Positions 25,587-34,456 of a DNA stretch of 64,000 nucleotides are shown piece by piece (the first letter of the stretch is position 1; each line of letters starts with the position of its first letter). Under the pieces are notes generated by a model. It was given only the letters and a program-made list of their open reading frames with translations, was not told the origin of the DNA and did not search any database. The DNA lies in NCBI RefSeq assembly GCF_013389665.1, contig NZ_CP058316.1, positions 1,488,001 to 1,552,000 on the forward strand. Direction: 5' to 3'. A program made the translations under genes and the position numbers. The DNA is from Microbacterium oleivorans. GTDB taxonomy: Bacteria; Actinomycetota; Actinomycetes; Actinomycetales; Microbacteriaceae.

Positions 25587-26951
25587 ATGACCGCCGAAAC
25601 GACGCTCATCATCCTCGGCGCCTCGGGAGATCTGACCTCGCGGCTCCTGCTGCCCGCGCTCGGGCAGCTGCTCGCCCGCGAGCCCGAGCGCCGCGTGCGG
25701 CTCCACGGCGCCGGCATGGACGACTGGTCCGACGATCAGTGGCGCGACACGGTGCGGGCGTCGTTCCGCGAGACCGACGCCGATGCGGCGTTCTCGTGCA
25801 TCGCAGACACCACCTACACGCAGGCCGACATCACCCGCGCCGACGAGCTGCAGGCGATCCTGGATGCCGCCGAGGGTCGCGCGGCACTGTACTTCGCCGT
25901 CCCGCCGGCGGTCGCCGCCGCGGCCTGCGCCGCCCTCGCCGACGTGCGCCTGCCCACAGGCACCGTGCTCGCCCTCGAGAAGCCGTTCGGTTCGGACGCC
26001 GATGGCGCACGCCGGCTCAACGACATCCTGGCGGGCCTCGTCCCCGAGGAGCAGATCTTCCGTGTGGACCACTTCCTGGGGCGCTCGACGGTGCTGAATC
26101 TGCTGGGCGTGCGCTTCGCGAACCGCATCATCGAGCCGGTCTGGTCGGCCGACGACATCGCCTCGATCGAGATCCGATACGACGAGTCCTTGGGCCTGGA
26201 GGGACGGGCGGGCTACTACGACCGCGCCGGCGCCCTCACCGACATGATCCAGAGCCACCTGCTGCAGGTCATGGCGTTCGTGACGATGGAGCCGCCGGCA
26301 TCCCTCGACGAGCGGGATCTGCGCGACGCCACCGGCGCGGTGCTGCGAGCCACGGCGATCTGGAACGACGACCCCGCGGGTTCCTCGCGCCGCGCCCGCT
26401 ACACCGCCGGCACCGTGGCGGGCCGGCACTATCCCTCGTACGCCGACGAGCCCGGCGTCGATCCCGCACGCGAAACCGAGACGCTCGCCGAGGTCGTCGT
26501 CGAGGTGCGCAACGCCCGGTGGCAAGGGGTGCCGATCACGCTGCGCTCGGGCAAGGCCCTCGGACACGTCGATGCCGAGGTCGTCGTGCGGTTCCACCCG
26601 GTGCGGCACCTGCCTGCGGGTTTCACCGGCGACCCGCACCCCTCGGTGCTGCGCTTCGCGCTCGGGCCCGACACGATGGCTCTCGAGCTCAACGTCAACA
26701 GCGGCGCCGACCCGCTCGAACTCGAGCGGGCCACGCTGCTGGCCGAGCTCGGCGAAGGGGCGCTGAAGGCGTACGCCGAGGTGCTCTCGGGCATCCTCGA
26801 CGGCGACGCCATGCTCTCTGTCCGCGGCGATGCCGCGGTCGACTGCTGGCGCATCGTGCAGCCCGTGCTCGACGCCTGGCACGCCGGCGCCGTCCCGATG
26901 GACGAGTACCCGGCCGGTGTCTCGTCACCGGCGGGGTGGCCGGCGCGCTGA
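25587..26951 (+). CDS. zwf: glucose-6-phosphate dehydrogenase family protein
   Basis: Oxidises glucose-6-phosphate to 6-phosphogluconolactone with NADP+. The 454 residues have the N-terminal dinucleotide fold (IILGASGDLTSR), LEKPFGSD and the active-site segment RVDHFLGRS (159-167). The canonical form is RIDHYLGKE, so the usual Lys is Arg here and the protein is shorter than the usual 490-510 residues. It lacks the common neighbours tal, opcA and pgl. It may be a second, divergent paralogue; zwf is used as the family name only. Confidence 0.82.
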   Translation: MTAETTLIILGASGDLTSRLLLPALGQLLAREPERRVRLHGAGMDDWSDDQWRDTVRASFRETDADAAFSCIADTTYTQADITRADELQAILDAAEGRAALYFAVPPAVAAAACAALADVRLPTGTVLALEKPFGSDADGARRLNDILAGLVPEEQIFRVDHFLGRSTVLNLLGVRFANRIIEPVWSADDIASIEIRYDESLGLEGRAGYYDRAGALTDMIQSHLLQVMAFVTMEPPASLDERDLRDATGAVLRATAIWNDDPAGSSRRARYTAGTVAGRHYPSYADEPGVDPARETETLAEVVVEVRNARWQGVPITLRSGKALGHVDAEVVVRFHPVRHLPAGFTGDPHPSVLRFALGPDTMALELNVNSGADPLELERATLLAELGEGALKAYAEVLSGILDGDAMLSVRGDAAVDCWRIVQPVLDAWHAGAVPMDEYPAGVSSPAGWPAR

Positions 26952-27058
26952 GCCCGCCCTCGGCGCCCCGCGCCTCTCCTGCGCAGCTCCGCCTCCCGGC
27001 GGGCGCCGCCGGCTCACGATCCGCCGTACGGGGGATCCGCGACCCCCGGTGCGCTCCC

Positions 27059-27064
27059 TAGCGT
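27059..27064 (+). promoter_or_regulatory. -10 box of the ABC exporter operon
   Basis: TAGCGT 24 nt before ATG 27089. An AAGGAGG ribosome site follows, so this transcript would have a short leader. Confidence 0.4.
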
Positions 27065-27088
27065 GGAGTCATCGGACAAGGAGGCGGA

Positions 27089-28000
27089 ATGCTCGAACTG
27101 AGCGGCATCACCAAGAGCTACGGCACGCACCGCGTGCTCGACGACGTGGGGTTCCGGGTTCCCGACGGACGCCTGACGGGCTTCGTCGGGGGCAACGGCG
27201 CGGGCAAGACCACGACCATGCGCATCATGCTGGGCGTGCTGTCGCGCGACCGGGGCGAGGTCACGATCGACGGCACGCCGCTGACGGCCGCCGACCGCCG
27301 CCGCTTCGGCTACATGCCTGAGGAGCGCGGCCTCTACCCGAAGATGAAGGTCCTCGAGCAGATCGTCTACCTCGCGCGGCTGCACGGCTTCTCGAAGGCC
27401 GACGCCGCGACGCGGGCGCAGTCGCTGCTCGAGGAGCTCGGACTCGGCGAGCGCCTGAACGACAACATCGAGACGCTCTCGCTCGGCAACCAGCAGCGCG
27501 CTCAGATCGCCGCAGCGCTCGTTCACGACCCCCAGGTGCTGATCCTCGACGAGCCGTTCTCCGGCCTCGACCCGCTCGCCGTCGACGTCGTCGCCGAGGT
27601 GCTGCAGTCCCGCGCGGCGCAGGGGGTGGGCGTGCTCTTCTCGTCGCACCAGCTCGACGTCGTCGAGCGCCTGTGCGACGACCTCGTGATCATCGCCGGA
27701 GGCACCATCCGCGCCGCCGGCACCCGCGAGGGACTGCGACGGCAGCACCAGGGCCACCGGTTCGAGCTCGTCTCCACGGGCGACGCCGGGTGGCTGCGCG
27801 CCGAGCCGGGCGTGGAGGTCGTCGAGTTCGACGGCGGCTACGCCCTCTTCGACGTCGACGCCGACGAGACCGCTCAGCGCGTCCTGCGTCGTGCCGTCGC
27901 CCAGGGCGATGTCGCGAGCTTCACGCCGCGGCATCCCTCGCTCGCCCAGATCTTCACCGAAGTCATCCAAGAAGAGCGCACCCCGGAGGTCGCACCGTGA
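27089..28000 (+). CDS. ABC transporter ATP-binding protein (NatA-like)
   Basis: A 303-residue ATPase. Walker A is GGNGAGKTTT, the signature reads LSLGNQQR (the NatA-type variant of LSGGQ), and Walker B with the catalytic Glu is VLILDEPFSGLDP. A C-terminal extension of about 90 residues resembles DUF4162. The gene has a strong AAGGAGG site and overlaps the permease start by 4 nt, so it is the energising subunit of an exporter with the next gene. Confidence 0.93.
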   Translation: MLELSGITKSYGTHRVLDDVGFRVPDGRLTGFVGGNGAGKTTTMRIMLGVLSRDRGEVTIDGTPLTAADRRRFGYMPEERGLYPKMKVLEQIVYLARLHGFSKADAATRAQSLLEELGLGERLNDNIETLSLGNQQRAQIAAALVHDPQVLILDEPFSGLDPLAVDVVAEVLQSRAAQGVGVLFSSHQLDVVERLCDDLVIIAGGTIRAAGTREGLRRQHQGHRFELVSTGDAGWLRAEPGVEVVEFDGGYALFDVDADETAQRVLRRAVAQGDVASFTPRHPSLAQIFTEVIQEERTPEVAP

Positions 28001-29085
28001 GCACCGCATCCCCTTCGTTCGCCCAGAGCACGTGGCTCGTCGCCGAGCGCGAGATCGGCTCGAAGCTGCGCAGCAAGTCGTTCGTCATCTCCTTCCTCAT
28101 CCTCTTCCTCGGGGCGCTCGCGCTCATCGTGTGGGGCGGCTTCTCGGCGGGTGACGACAGCGGATCCCCCGTCGCCGTCACCCCCGACGCCACCTCGTAC
28201 GTGCAGAACGCCGCCGGTCTCGAGGTGCGGGATGTGGCCGACCGCAGCGCTGCCGAGACGGCGGTCCGCGATGGCGACGTCGAGGCGGCGATCGTGGCCG
28301 ACACCACGTCGCCGACGGGCTTCGTCGTGATCGGCGACTCGTCGGTGTCGAACACCATCCTGATGGCGCTGGCCCAGCTGCCGAAGGTCGAGCTGCTCGA
28401 TCCGACCGGCGACGCCGGCTTCCTCGGCTACATCGTCGCGATCGGCTTCGGCGCGATCTTCTTCATCTCGGCCCAGACGTTCGGTGCGACGATCGCCCAG
28501 TCCGTCGTCGAGGAGAAGCAGACCCGCGTCGTCGAGCTGCTCATCTCCGCCGTGCCGGTGCGCGCGTTGCTGGCCGGCAAGGTGATCGGCAACACCGTGC
28601 TGGCGATGGGGCAGATCCTCATCCTGGCGGCGGTGGCGGTGATCGGGCTCACGGTCACCGACCAGACCGCGCTGCTGACGGGCATCGGCGCCCCGATCGC
28701 CTGGTTCGCGGTGTTCTTCCTCTTCGGGTTCATCCTGCTGGCGGCGCTGTTCGCCGCAGCGGCCGCGATGGTCTCGCGTCAGGAGGACATCGGCGCCACG
28801 ACGACGCCGCTCATCCTGCTCGTGATGGCGCCGTACTTCCTGGTCATCTTCGCGTGGAACAATCCGCTGATCCTCGCGATCATGTCGTACGTGCCGTTCT
28901 CGGCCCCGGTCGGGATGCCGATGCGCCTGTTCCTCGGCGATGCGATGTGGTGGGAGCCGTTGCTCTCGCTGGCGATCCTGCTCGTGACCTGCGTCGGCGC
29001 GATCCTGGTGGGCGCGAAGATCTACGAGAACTCGCTGCTGCGCATGGGCGCCAGAGTCAAGCTCGGCGAGGCGCTCAAGCGCTGA
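27997..29085 (+). CDS. ABC transporter permease (NatB/ABC-2 type)
   Basis: A 362-residue permease with one N-terminal TM (about 30-48), an extracytoplasmic domain of about 110 residues and five or six C-terminal TMs. The segment SVVEEKQTRVVELLISAVPV is the signature of NatB/ABC-2 exporters. GTG 27997 overlaps the ATPase stop (GTGA). Related systems export Na+ or unknown substrates; none can be assigned here. Confidence 0.92.
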   Translation: MSTASPSFAQSTWLVAEREIGSKLRSKSFVISFLILFLGALALIVWGGFSAGDDSGSPVAVTPDATSYVQNAAGLEVRDVADRSAAETAVRDGDVEAAIVADTTSPTGFVVIGDSSVSNTILMALAQLPKVELLDPTGDAGFLGYIVAIGFGAIFFISAQTFGATIAQSVVEEKQTRVVELLISAVPVRALLAGKVIGNTVLAMGQILILAAVAVIGLTVTDQTALLTGIGAPIAWFAVFFLFGFILLAALFAAAAAMVSRQEDIGATTTPLILLVMAPYFLVIFAWNNPLILAIMSYVPFSAPVGMPMRLFLGDAMWWEPLLSLAILLVTCVGAILVGAKIYENSLLRMGARVKLGEALKR

Positions 29086-29107
29086 GCGACACCGCCGCTG
29101 CAACGAC

Positions 29108-29151
29108 GGCGCCCGGTGCGGCATCCCTCGCGGATGACCTCGCCGGGCGCC
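29108..29151. terminator. bidirectional terminator-like hairpin
   Basis: GGCGCCCGG at 29108-29116 pairs with CCGGGCGCC at 29143-29151; the flanks extend the pairing with one mismatch. It lies between the convergent ABC permease and VOC genes. There is no long T-tract on either side. Confidence 0.55.
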
Positions 29152-29165
29152 GACGTCTGCGCGGA

Positions 29166-29555
29166 TCAGGCCTCGAGCACGGCGATGACGTTGCCGGCGG
29201 GATCGCGGAACCAGGCGATGTCGGGGCCGCGGCCCTCCCCGCGCACGATCCCGCGCTCGTCGGAGGGGAACTCGTCGTCGGAGTAGATCTTGGTCTCGAC
29301 GCCCCGCCCGCGAAGGTCGTCGACGGCGGCGTCGATGTCGTCGACGGGGAAGTTCAGGATCGTGAAACCGGCCGGAACGTGGTCGGGTTTGGCGTACACG
29401 AGGATGCCGCCTCCCGATGCGAGGCGGATCTCGAGGAAGCCCATGGCGTTGGTCTCGACGTCGAGACCGAGCGTGTCGGCGTAGAAGGCGCGGGCGGCGT
29501 CGATGTCGTCGACGCTGAACCCGCTGAAGGCCCCGTCGACTCCGAAAGCGGTCAT
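29166..29555 (-). CDS. VOC family protein (glyoxalase/bleomycin-resistance fold)
   Basis: A 129-residue single-module VOC protein with the paired beta-alpha-beta-beta-beta repeats. The first unit is FSVDDIDAARAFYADTLGLDV and the second ends RDPAGNVIAVLEA. Such proteins act as dimers that bind a metal and a small ligand. Members are dioxygenases, lyases or drug-binding proteins, and I cannot choose among these. Start ATG 29555 is the first residue of the domain. Divergent from the nitroreductase. Confidence 0.85.
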   Translation of the reverse strand: MTAFGVDGAFSGFSVDDIDAARAFYADTLGLDVETNAMGFLEIRLASGGGILVYAKPDHVPAGFTILNFPVDDIDAAVDDLRGRGVETKIYSDDEFPSDERGIVRGEGRGPDIAWFRDPAGNVIAVLEA

Positions 29556-29686
29556 TCCCCCAGGGTCGCCCCGCCGGACCGCGTGCGCAAGAGGAGCACG
29601 TGGGAATGACGGGGCGCTCGGCGCGGTTCGATGTTGTCGGGACGATGGAGTCCGTCGTTGTCCGTCCACCACCCCGGGAGAATCCC

Positions 29687-30268
29687 ATGTCCCTCATCGA
29701 AGACCGCGTCGCCGACACGGATGCCCCCGTCCTCGACGTCCTCGCCGCCCGCTGGAGCACGCGCCTGTACGACGATGTCGCCCCCATCGACGAGGCCGCC
29801 CTCGCCAGTGCCCTCGAGGCCGCCCGGTGGGCGCCGTCGGCGTTCAACCTCCAGCCCTGGCGCTTCGTCGTCGCCCGCCGCGGCTCCGCGACGCACGAGA
29901 AGGTCGTCTCGACGCTCGTCGACTTCAACAAGGCCTGGGCCGGTCCCGCCGGCGCCCTCATCGTGTTCGTCGCGCAGACCGAGAACGACGGCAAGCCCGT
30001 GCCCACCGCTCTGTACGACCTCGGCCAGGCCGCCGCGCACTTCACCGTGCAGGCTCACGCCGACGGCCTCTACACGCACCAGATGACAGGCTTCGACGCG
30101 TCGGCCCTCGCCGACGTGCTCGGCATCGAATCGCCGCTCGTGCCGCTGACCGTCATGGCCGTCGGCGACCTCGGCGACGTCGACGGCGCCCCCGCCGCCG
30201 TGCGCGAACGCGAGCTCTCGCCGCGCACCCGCCGCCCGGTGACCGAATCGGTCGTCGTCGACGACTGA
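29687..30268 (+). CDS. nitroreductase family oxidoreductase
   Basis: A 193-residue FMN-dependent reductase. The RWSTRLYDD start, AARWAPSAFNLQPWRFVV (FMN contacts) and the late GDLGD region are typical of the family, which reduces nitro groups or quinones with NAD(P)H. Start ATG 29687 follows GGGAG. A role in quinone redox for the PKS cluster that begins 141 nt downstream is possible but not supported beyond distance. Confidence 0.88.
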   Translation: MSLIEDRVADTDAPVLDVLAARWSTRLYDDVAPIDEAALASALEAARWAPSAFNLQPWRFVVARRGSATHEKVVSTLVDFNKAWAGPAGALIVFVAQTENDGKPVPTALYDLGQAAAHFTVQAHADGLYTHQMTGFDASALADVLGIESPLVPLTVMAVGDLGDVDGAPAAVRERELSPRTRRPVTESVVVDD

Positions 30269-30398
30269 CCGTCGCCGTCGCGTCCGACACGCAGCGCCTC
30301 GCCCCCGTGGCCGGGGCGCTGCGTCGTTTCGGCGAAGGGCACCATAGACGAGGCCCGCGTGGTGCGACACCCCCGCGCCGTCGACCTCCCGCGACGGT

Positions 30399-30404
30399 TA
30401 TCGT
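30399..30404 (+). promoter_or_regulatory. -10 box of the type III PKS operon (leaderless)
   Basis: TATCGT 5 nt before ATG 30410; the only promoter-like hexamer before the three overlapping genes. Confidence 0.4.
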
Positions 30405-30409
30405 CAAGC

Positions 30410-31666
30410 ATGACCGCTCGAATCCTGTCGATCGGCACCGCCGTGCCGCCGGCCGTGCTCCGCCAAGACGCCGTGCGCGATCTCTTCGGCTCACAGCCCG
30501 GGATCGGCCGCCTGTCGCAGCGCCTCGTCCGCGCGGTGTTCGACGCCTCGGCCATCGAGACACGCCACACCGTGCTGACGGAGCTGGCGGACGCTCTCGA
30601 CCGGCGCTCCCGCGACGCCGCCACGGCCGATGCGGCGACCGGCGATGCGGCGAACGGCGACGAGACCGCGCCCGAGTCGCTGCCGGTGCTCTCGGATGCG
30701 GGTGCGCTGCTGTCGCCCACGACCGGCGCCCGCAATGACGCCTACATCGCGCTGGCCCCGGACCTGTTCGCCCGGGCGGCGCGGGAAGCGCTCGCCGCAG
30801 CATCCGTCGCCCCGTCCCAGGTGACGCACGTCGTCACGGTCTCGTGCACGGGCATGTTCGCGCCGGGACCGGATTATCGACTCGTCCGCGACCTCGGCCT
30901 TTCCACCGGGGTGGAGCGCTACCACCTGGGCTTCATCGGGTGCGCCGCGGCCGTTCCGGCGCTGCGCGCCGCGGCGCGGATGTGTGCGGCCGATCCGGAT
31001 GCCGTCGTCCTCGTCGTCTGCGCCGAGCTGTGCACGCTCCACTTCCGGGTCGCCGACGACCCCGACCAGATCCTCGCGGCCTCGTTGTTCGCCGACGGCG
31101 CCGCGGCGGCCGTCGTGAGCGCCGACCCGGCACGACGCGGCGAGCGCTGGCTCGACCTCGACCGCTTCGCCACCGTCGTCACCGACGAGGGCGAGCGCGA
31201 CATGACCTGGACCGTCGGTGACGCCGGTTTCGAGATGGTGCTCTCGGCCGAGGTCCCCCGCATCATCGGACGCGAGATCCGCGACGCCGTCGACGGGTTC
31301 GTCGGTGACGCCTCGGTCGACACCTGGGCCGTCCATCCCGGCGGCCGCAGCGTCGTCGACCGTGTCGAGGCCGGGCTCGGGCTCGCCCCCGATGCCCTGT
31401 CCGCCTCGCGCGCGGTCCTGCGCGATCACGGCAACATGTCGAGCGCGACGATCCTGTTCATCCTGCGATCGCTGCTGGCCGGCGAGGGTCTGCGCGACGG
31501 TGAGACGATCGCGACCCTCGCGTTCGGTCCGGGCCTGACCCTGGAGGCGGCCCTGCTGACCGCCGGAGTCTCGACCGGCGTCACGCCCGGGGCCGGCTCC
31601 GCCGAGGAACAGGATGCCGCCGAGCCCGCCGCCCGCCTCGCCGAGCCCGTCGCCTCGTGGACCTGA
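30410..31666 (+). CDS. type III polyketide synthase (SrsA/AgqA-like alkylresorcinol synthase)
   Basis: A 418-residue chalcone-synthase fold enzyme that should condense a fatty acyl starter with malonyl-type extenders. The Cys-His-Asn triad is intact: Cys178 in GFIGCAAAV, His309 in AVHPGGRS and Asn342 in DHGNMSSAT. Residues 67-110 hold an Ala/Asp/Gly-rich insertion and the last 25 residues form a disordered Ala/Glu tail, both unusual. It overlaps the methyltransferase gene by 10 nt. This three-gene order matches srsABC of Streptomyces griseus and agqABC of Actinoplanes. Product chain length is unknown. Confidence 0.9.
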   Translation: MTARILSIGTAVPPAVLRQDAVRDLFGSQPGIGRLSQRLVRAVFDASAIETRHTVLTELADALDRRSRDAATADAATGDAANGDETAPESLPVLSDAGALLSPTTGARNDAYIALAPDLFARAAREALAAASVAPSQVTHVVTVSCTGMFAPGPDYRLVRDLGLSTGVERYHLGFIGCAAAVPALRAAARMCAADPDAVVLVVCAELCTLHFRVADDPDQILAASLFADGAAAAVVSADPARRGERWLDLDRFATVVTDEGERDMTWTVGDAGFEMVLSAEVPRIIGREIRDAVDGFVGDASVDTWAVHPGGRSVVDRVEAGLGLAPDALSASRAVLRDHGNMSSATILFILRSLLAGEGLRDGETIATLAFGPGLTLEAALLTAGVSTGVTPGAGSAEEQDAAEPAARLAEPVASWT

Positions 31667-32355
31667 GGCGCCGCGACACCGAGCTGCGGGAGCTGATGGA
31701 CGACCCCGACTGCGACGCGGAGGCCCTGGCCCGGACCCTGCGCCGCTTCGACGCCGTCAATCGGGTCGTGAGCGGCTGGGGCGCGGTGTGGCGGCGCCAC
31801 CTGCGTCCCGCGCTCGCGCGGCTCGACCGCCCCGCCCGCGTGCTCGACATCGGCTCCGGCGGCGGTGACGTGACGGCGCGGCTGGCGCGCGCGGCCGACC
31901 GCGACGGTCTCCGCGTGGACTGGGTCGGCATCGACCCCGACCCGCGGGCGCTGGCGGTCGCGAACGCGCGCAGCCGACCCGGTCTGGAGTTCCGCAGCGC
32001 CGACTCCACGACGCTGCGGGCGAGCGGAGAGCGCTTCGACGCCGTGATCTCCAACCACGTGCTCCACCACCTCGGCGATACCGAGCTGCCGAGCTTCCTC
32101 GACGACTCGCGGGCCCTCACCGACGGCATCGTGCTGCACGCCGACATCGAGCGGAGTCGGACGGCGTACGCGCTGTACGCGGCGGGCATCCTGCCCCTGC
32201 AACACGGGACGTTCCTCCGCACCGACGGACTGCGCTCGATCCGCCGCAGCTATCGGGCTCCCGAGCTGCGGGCTGAGCTGGCCTCCCAGGGCCCGTGGCA
32301 TGTGCTGCGTCCGGCACCGTTTCGCGTGCTCGCGGTGGGGTCGGGTCGTGCCTGA
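31657..32355 (+). CDS. class I SAM methyltransferase of the PKS operon (SrsB/AgqB-like)
   Basis: A 232-residue Rossmann methyltransferase. SAM motif I is VLDIGSGGGDV at about 62-72, and the acidic GIDPDPRAL and NHVLHHLGD segments follow. GTG 31657 overlaps the PKS end by 10 nt and the stop overlaps the monooxygenase start by 8 nt, so translation is coupled. By position and family it should methylate the resorcinol or hydroquinone product. O- versus C-methylation is not decided by sequence. Confidence 0.87.
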   Translation: MDLRRRDTELRELMDDPDCDAEALARTLRRFDAVNRVVSGWGAVWRRHLRPALARLDRPARVLDIGSGGGDVTARLARAADRDGLRVDWVGIDPDPRALAVANARSRPGLEFRSADSTTLRASGERFDAVISNHVLHHLGDTELPSFLDDSRALTDGIVLHADIERSRTAYALYAAGILPLQHGTFLRTDGLRSIRRSYRAPELRAELASQGPWHVLRPAPFRVLAVGSGRA

Positions 32356-33529
32356 GGTCATCGTCGTCGGAGCGGGACCCGTGGGAATGCTGCTGGCCGC
32401 CGAGCTGGCACGCCGCGACGTGGACGTGGAGGTGGTCGAGCGCCGCGCGCAGGGCGGCGGCGGATCGCGGGCGATCGGTCTTCACGCCCCCGTCCTCGCG
32501 GCGCTCGAGGAGGGCGGCGCGACCGACCGCATCCTCGCGCGGGCGGTGCGGGTGTCGCGCGGCGAGGCTCGCAGCGACGGCCGCCTGCTCGGCGTCGTGC
32601 GGTTCGACCGCCTGTCGGTGCGGCATCCCTACGTCGCGACGCTGCCGCAGGCGCTCACCGAGTCGGCTCTCGCCGTCGGAGCTCCCGAACCCCAGCGCGG
32701 CACGACGGTGAGTCGGGTGCGTGTGGGCATGGACGCGGTGCGCCTCGACGCGTCCGATCCCCGCGGCGAGCGCGAGCTCTCCGCCCCCATCGTGGTCGTC
32801 GCCGCAGGCGTCGGCGCGCGCGACCTGGTCTTCCGTCCGGACGCGCTCGGACGCACGAGCTACCCCGACCGCTACCTGATGAGCGACACCGACGTCGCGC
32901 CTCGCGAGGACGCCGAGACCGCCGTGGTGCACCTGGCCGCGGGGGGCGTGCTGGAGTCGTTCCCGCTGCCGGGCGGACGCCGGAGGTTCGTGGCCTGGGA
33001 CGCCGGCGACCCGCGCACCACCGCCGCCGGCGGCGCGGGCGGCGCGACGGGGATCGACGAGCCCGCGGCGCGGCTCGAGCGCCTGCGTGCGGCGCTCCGG
33101 GAACGGGGCGAAGCCGCGGCGGCCGACACGGTGACGGCGGCGACCGGCTTCCGCGTCCGGCGGGTGCTGGCGCCCGCGATGCGGCGGGGCCGGCTCGCCG
33201 TCATCGGCGACAGCGCCCACGAGATCAGCCCGATCGGCGGGCAGGGCATGAACCTGGGCCTCCTGGATGCCGCGACGCTCGCTCCCCTGCTCGCCGCCTG
33301 GGTCCGGACGGGGCGGGAGCCCGCGGCGGCCCTCGCGCGGTGGGAGCGCGACCGCCTCCGCTCGGCCCGCATCGCCGGTCGCATGGCGGCGGTCAACATG
33401 CGGCTCGGACGACCGGTGAGCGCCGCGACACACGCGCTGCGAACGCGCACGCTGGGCGCGGCTCTCGCAGCCACCGGCTCGCTCGTCCCCCGCGCCTACG
33501 CCATGGGGCTCGACACCGCCGCGCGCTGA
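32348..33529 (+). CDS. FAD-dependent aromatic monooxygenase of the PKS operon (SrsC/AgqC-like)
   Basis: A 393-residue flavoprotein hydroxylase of the PHBH class. The FAD dinucleotide motif is VVGAGPVGM near the N-terminus and the ribityl-binding GD motif is GDSAHEISPIGGQGMNLGL. It would hydroxylate the phenolic lipid to a hydroquinone that can oxidise to a quinone. GTG 32348 overlaps the methyltransferase stop. The gene ends 27 nt from the convergent UbiA gene. Confidence 0.88.
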   Translation: MPEVIVVGAGPVGMLLAAELARRDVDVEVVERRAQGGGGSRAIGLHAPVLAALEEGGATDRILARAVRVSRGEARSDGRLLGVVRFDRLSVRHPYVATLPQALTESALAVGAPEPQRGTTVSRVRVGMDAVRLDASDPRGERELSAPIVVVAAGVGARDLVFRPDALGRTSYPDRYLMSDTDVAPREDAETAVVHLAAGGVLESFPLPGGRRRFVAWDAGDPRTTAAGGAGGATGIDEPAARLERLRAALRERGEAAAADTVTAATGFRVRRVLAPAMRRGRLAVIGDSAHEISPIGGQGMNLGLLDAATLAPLLAAWVRTGREPAAALARWERDRLRSARIAGRMAAVNMRLGRPVSAATHALRTRTLGAALAATGSLVPRAYAMGLDTAAR

Positions 33530-33556
33530 CCCCGCCGCCGGGTGTCCGCGCGCGGG

Positions 33557-34384
33557 CTACGCGGCGAGGGCTCCCGCGGTTGCGACCAGTTGCGCGGCCA
33601 GCAGCAGGGCCGAGGCCATGACGAGGCGGAATCCCGTCCGATCGGGCCCGCGCCGCCGCATCCGCACGATCACCGCCGCGGCCAGCAGCAGCACCGCGAC
33701 GAAGAAGATCCAGGCCAGCGGGCCTCCGGCACCACCGCCGACCATGACGGAGACGGCTGCGACGACGATCCCGGCGACGGCGGCGAAGACCGAGGCGGTG
33801 GCGCCGAGGCGGTGCGGCAGGCCGCGGACGCCGGTGCGGCGGTCGTCGTCGAGATCGGGCAGCACGTTCGTGAGGTGCACGGCGGCGCCGAGGGCGGCAC
33901 CGGCGACCGCCGCGAACGGCGCGGCGAGCACGGGCTCCGGAGCCGACAGCGTGGCGAGCGAGGGGAAGAGTCCGAAGCTGACGAGGAACGGGACCACCGA
34001 CACCGCGGTCGCCTTGAGACCGAGGTTGTACGCCCACGCCGACACGATGGTGACGGCGTGGGCGAGCAGCATCCCCCAGCCGAGCACCGACGACAGCGCC
34101 AGAGCGATCACGACGGAGCCGATCGCAGCGAACCACGCCGTGCGATTCGACACCTCGCCTCGCACGAGCGGCTTGTCGCGACGCCCGACCGCCCGGTCGC
34201 GCTCGCGGTCGATGGTGTCGTTGGAGATGCCGATGGAGAGCTGCCCGAAGAAGACGGATGCCACGAGCACGGCGACCCGCCAGAACTCGAGCCCCGCGGC
34301 GAGGCCGAGCGCGAGCGACAGCGCCGTGACGACGAGGGCGGGCCCGGGATGGGAGGCGCCCCACAGGGCCCGCACGGTACGCAT
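33557..34384 (-). CDS. UbiA-family prenyltransferase
   Basis: A 275-residue integral membrane enzyme with about eight TM helices. Both Asp-rich motifs for Mg-prenyl diphosphate are present: NDTIDRERD (55-63) and PDLDDD (176-181). It transfers a prenyl chain to an aromatic or quinol acceptor. Its convergent position next to the PKS operon matches agqD, which prenylates alkylhydroquinones. A housekeeping role, as in MenA, is possible, but no menaquinone genes are near. The start lies 6 nt after GAGCAT, a weak -10. Confidence 0.88.
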   Translation of the reverse strand: MRTVRALWGASHPGPALVVTALSLALGLAAGLEFWRVAVLVASVFFGQLSIGISNDTIDRERDRAVGRRDKPLVRGEVSNRTAWFAAIGSVVIALALSSVLGWGMLLAHAVTIVSAWAYNLGLKATAVSVVPFLVSFGLFPSLATLSAPEPVLAAPFAAVAGAALGAAVHLTNVLPDLDDDRRTGVRGLPHRLGATASVFAAVAGIVVAAVSVMVGGGAGGPLAWIFFVAVLLLAAAVIVRMRRRGPDRTGFRLVMASALLLAAQLVATAGALAA

Positions 34385-34456
34385 GCCCCGATGCTCTCAC
34401 GCCGTGCGCAAGCAGCCCGCGGGGCTTGCGCCCGTACCCGCCCGGTGACCGACGGG

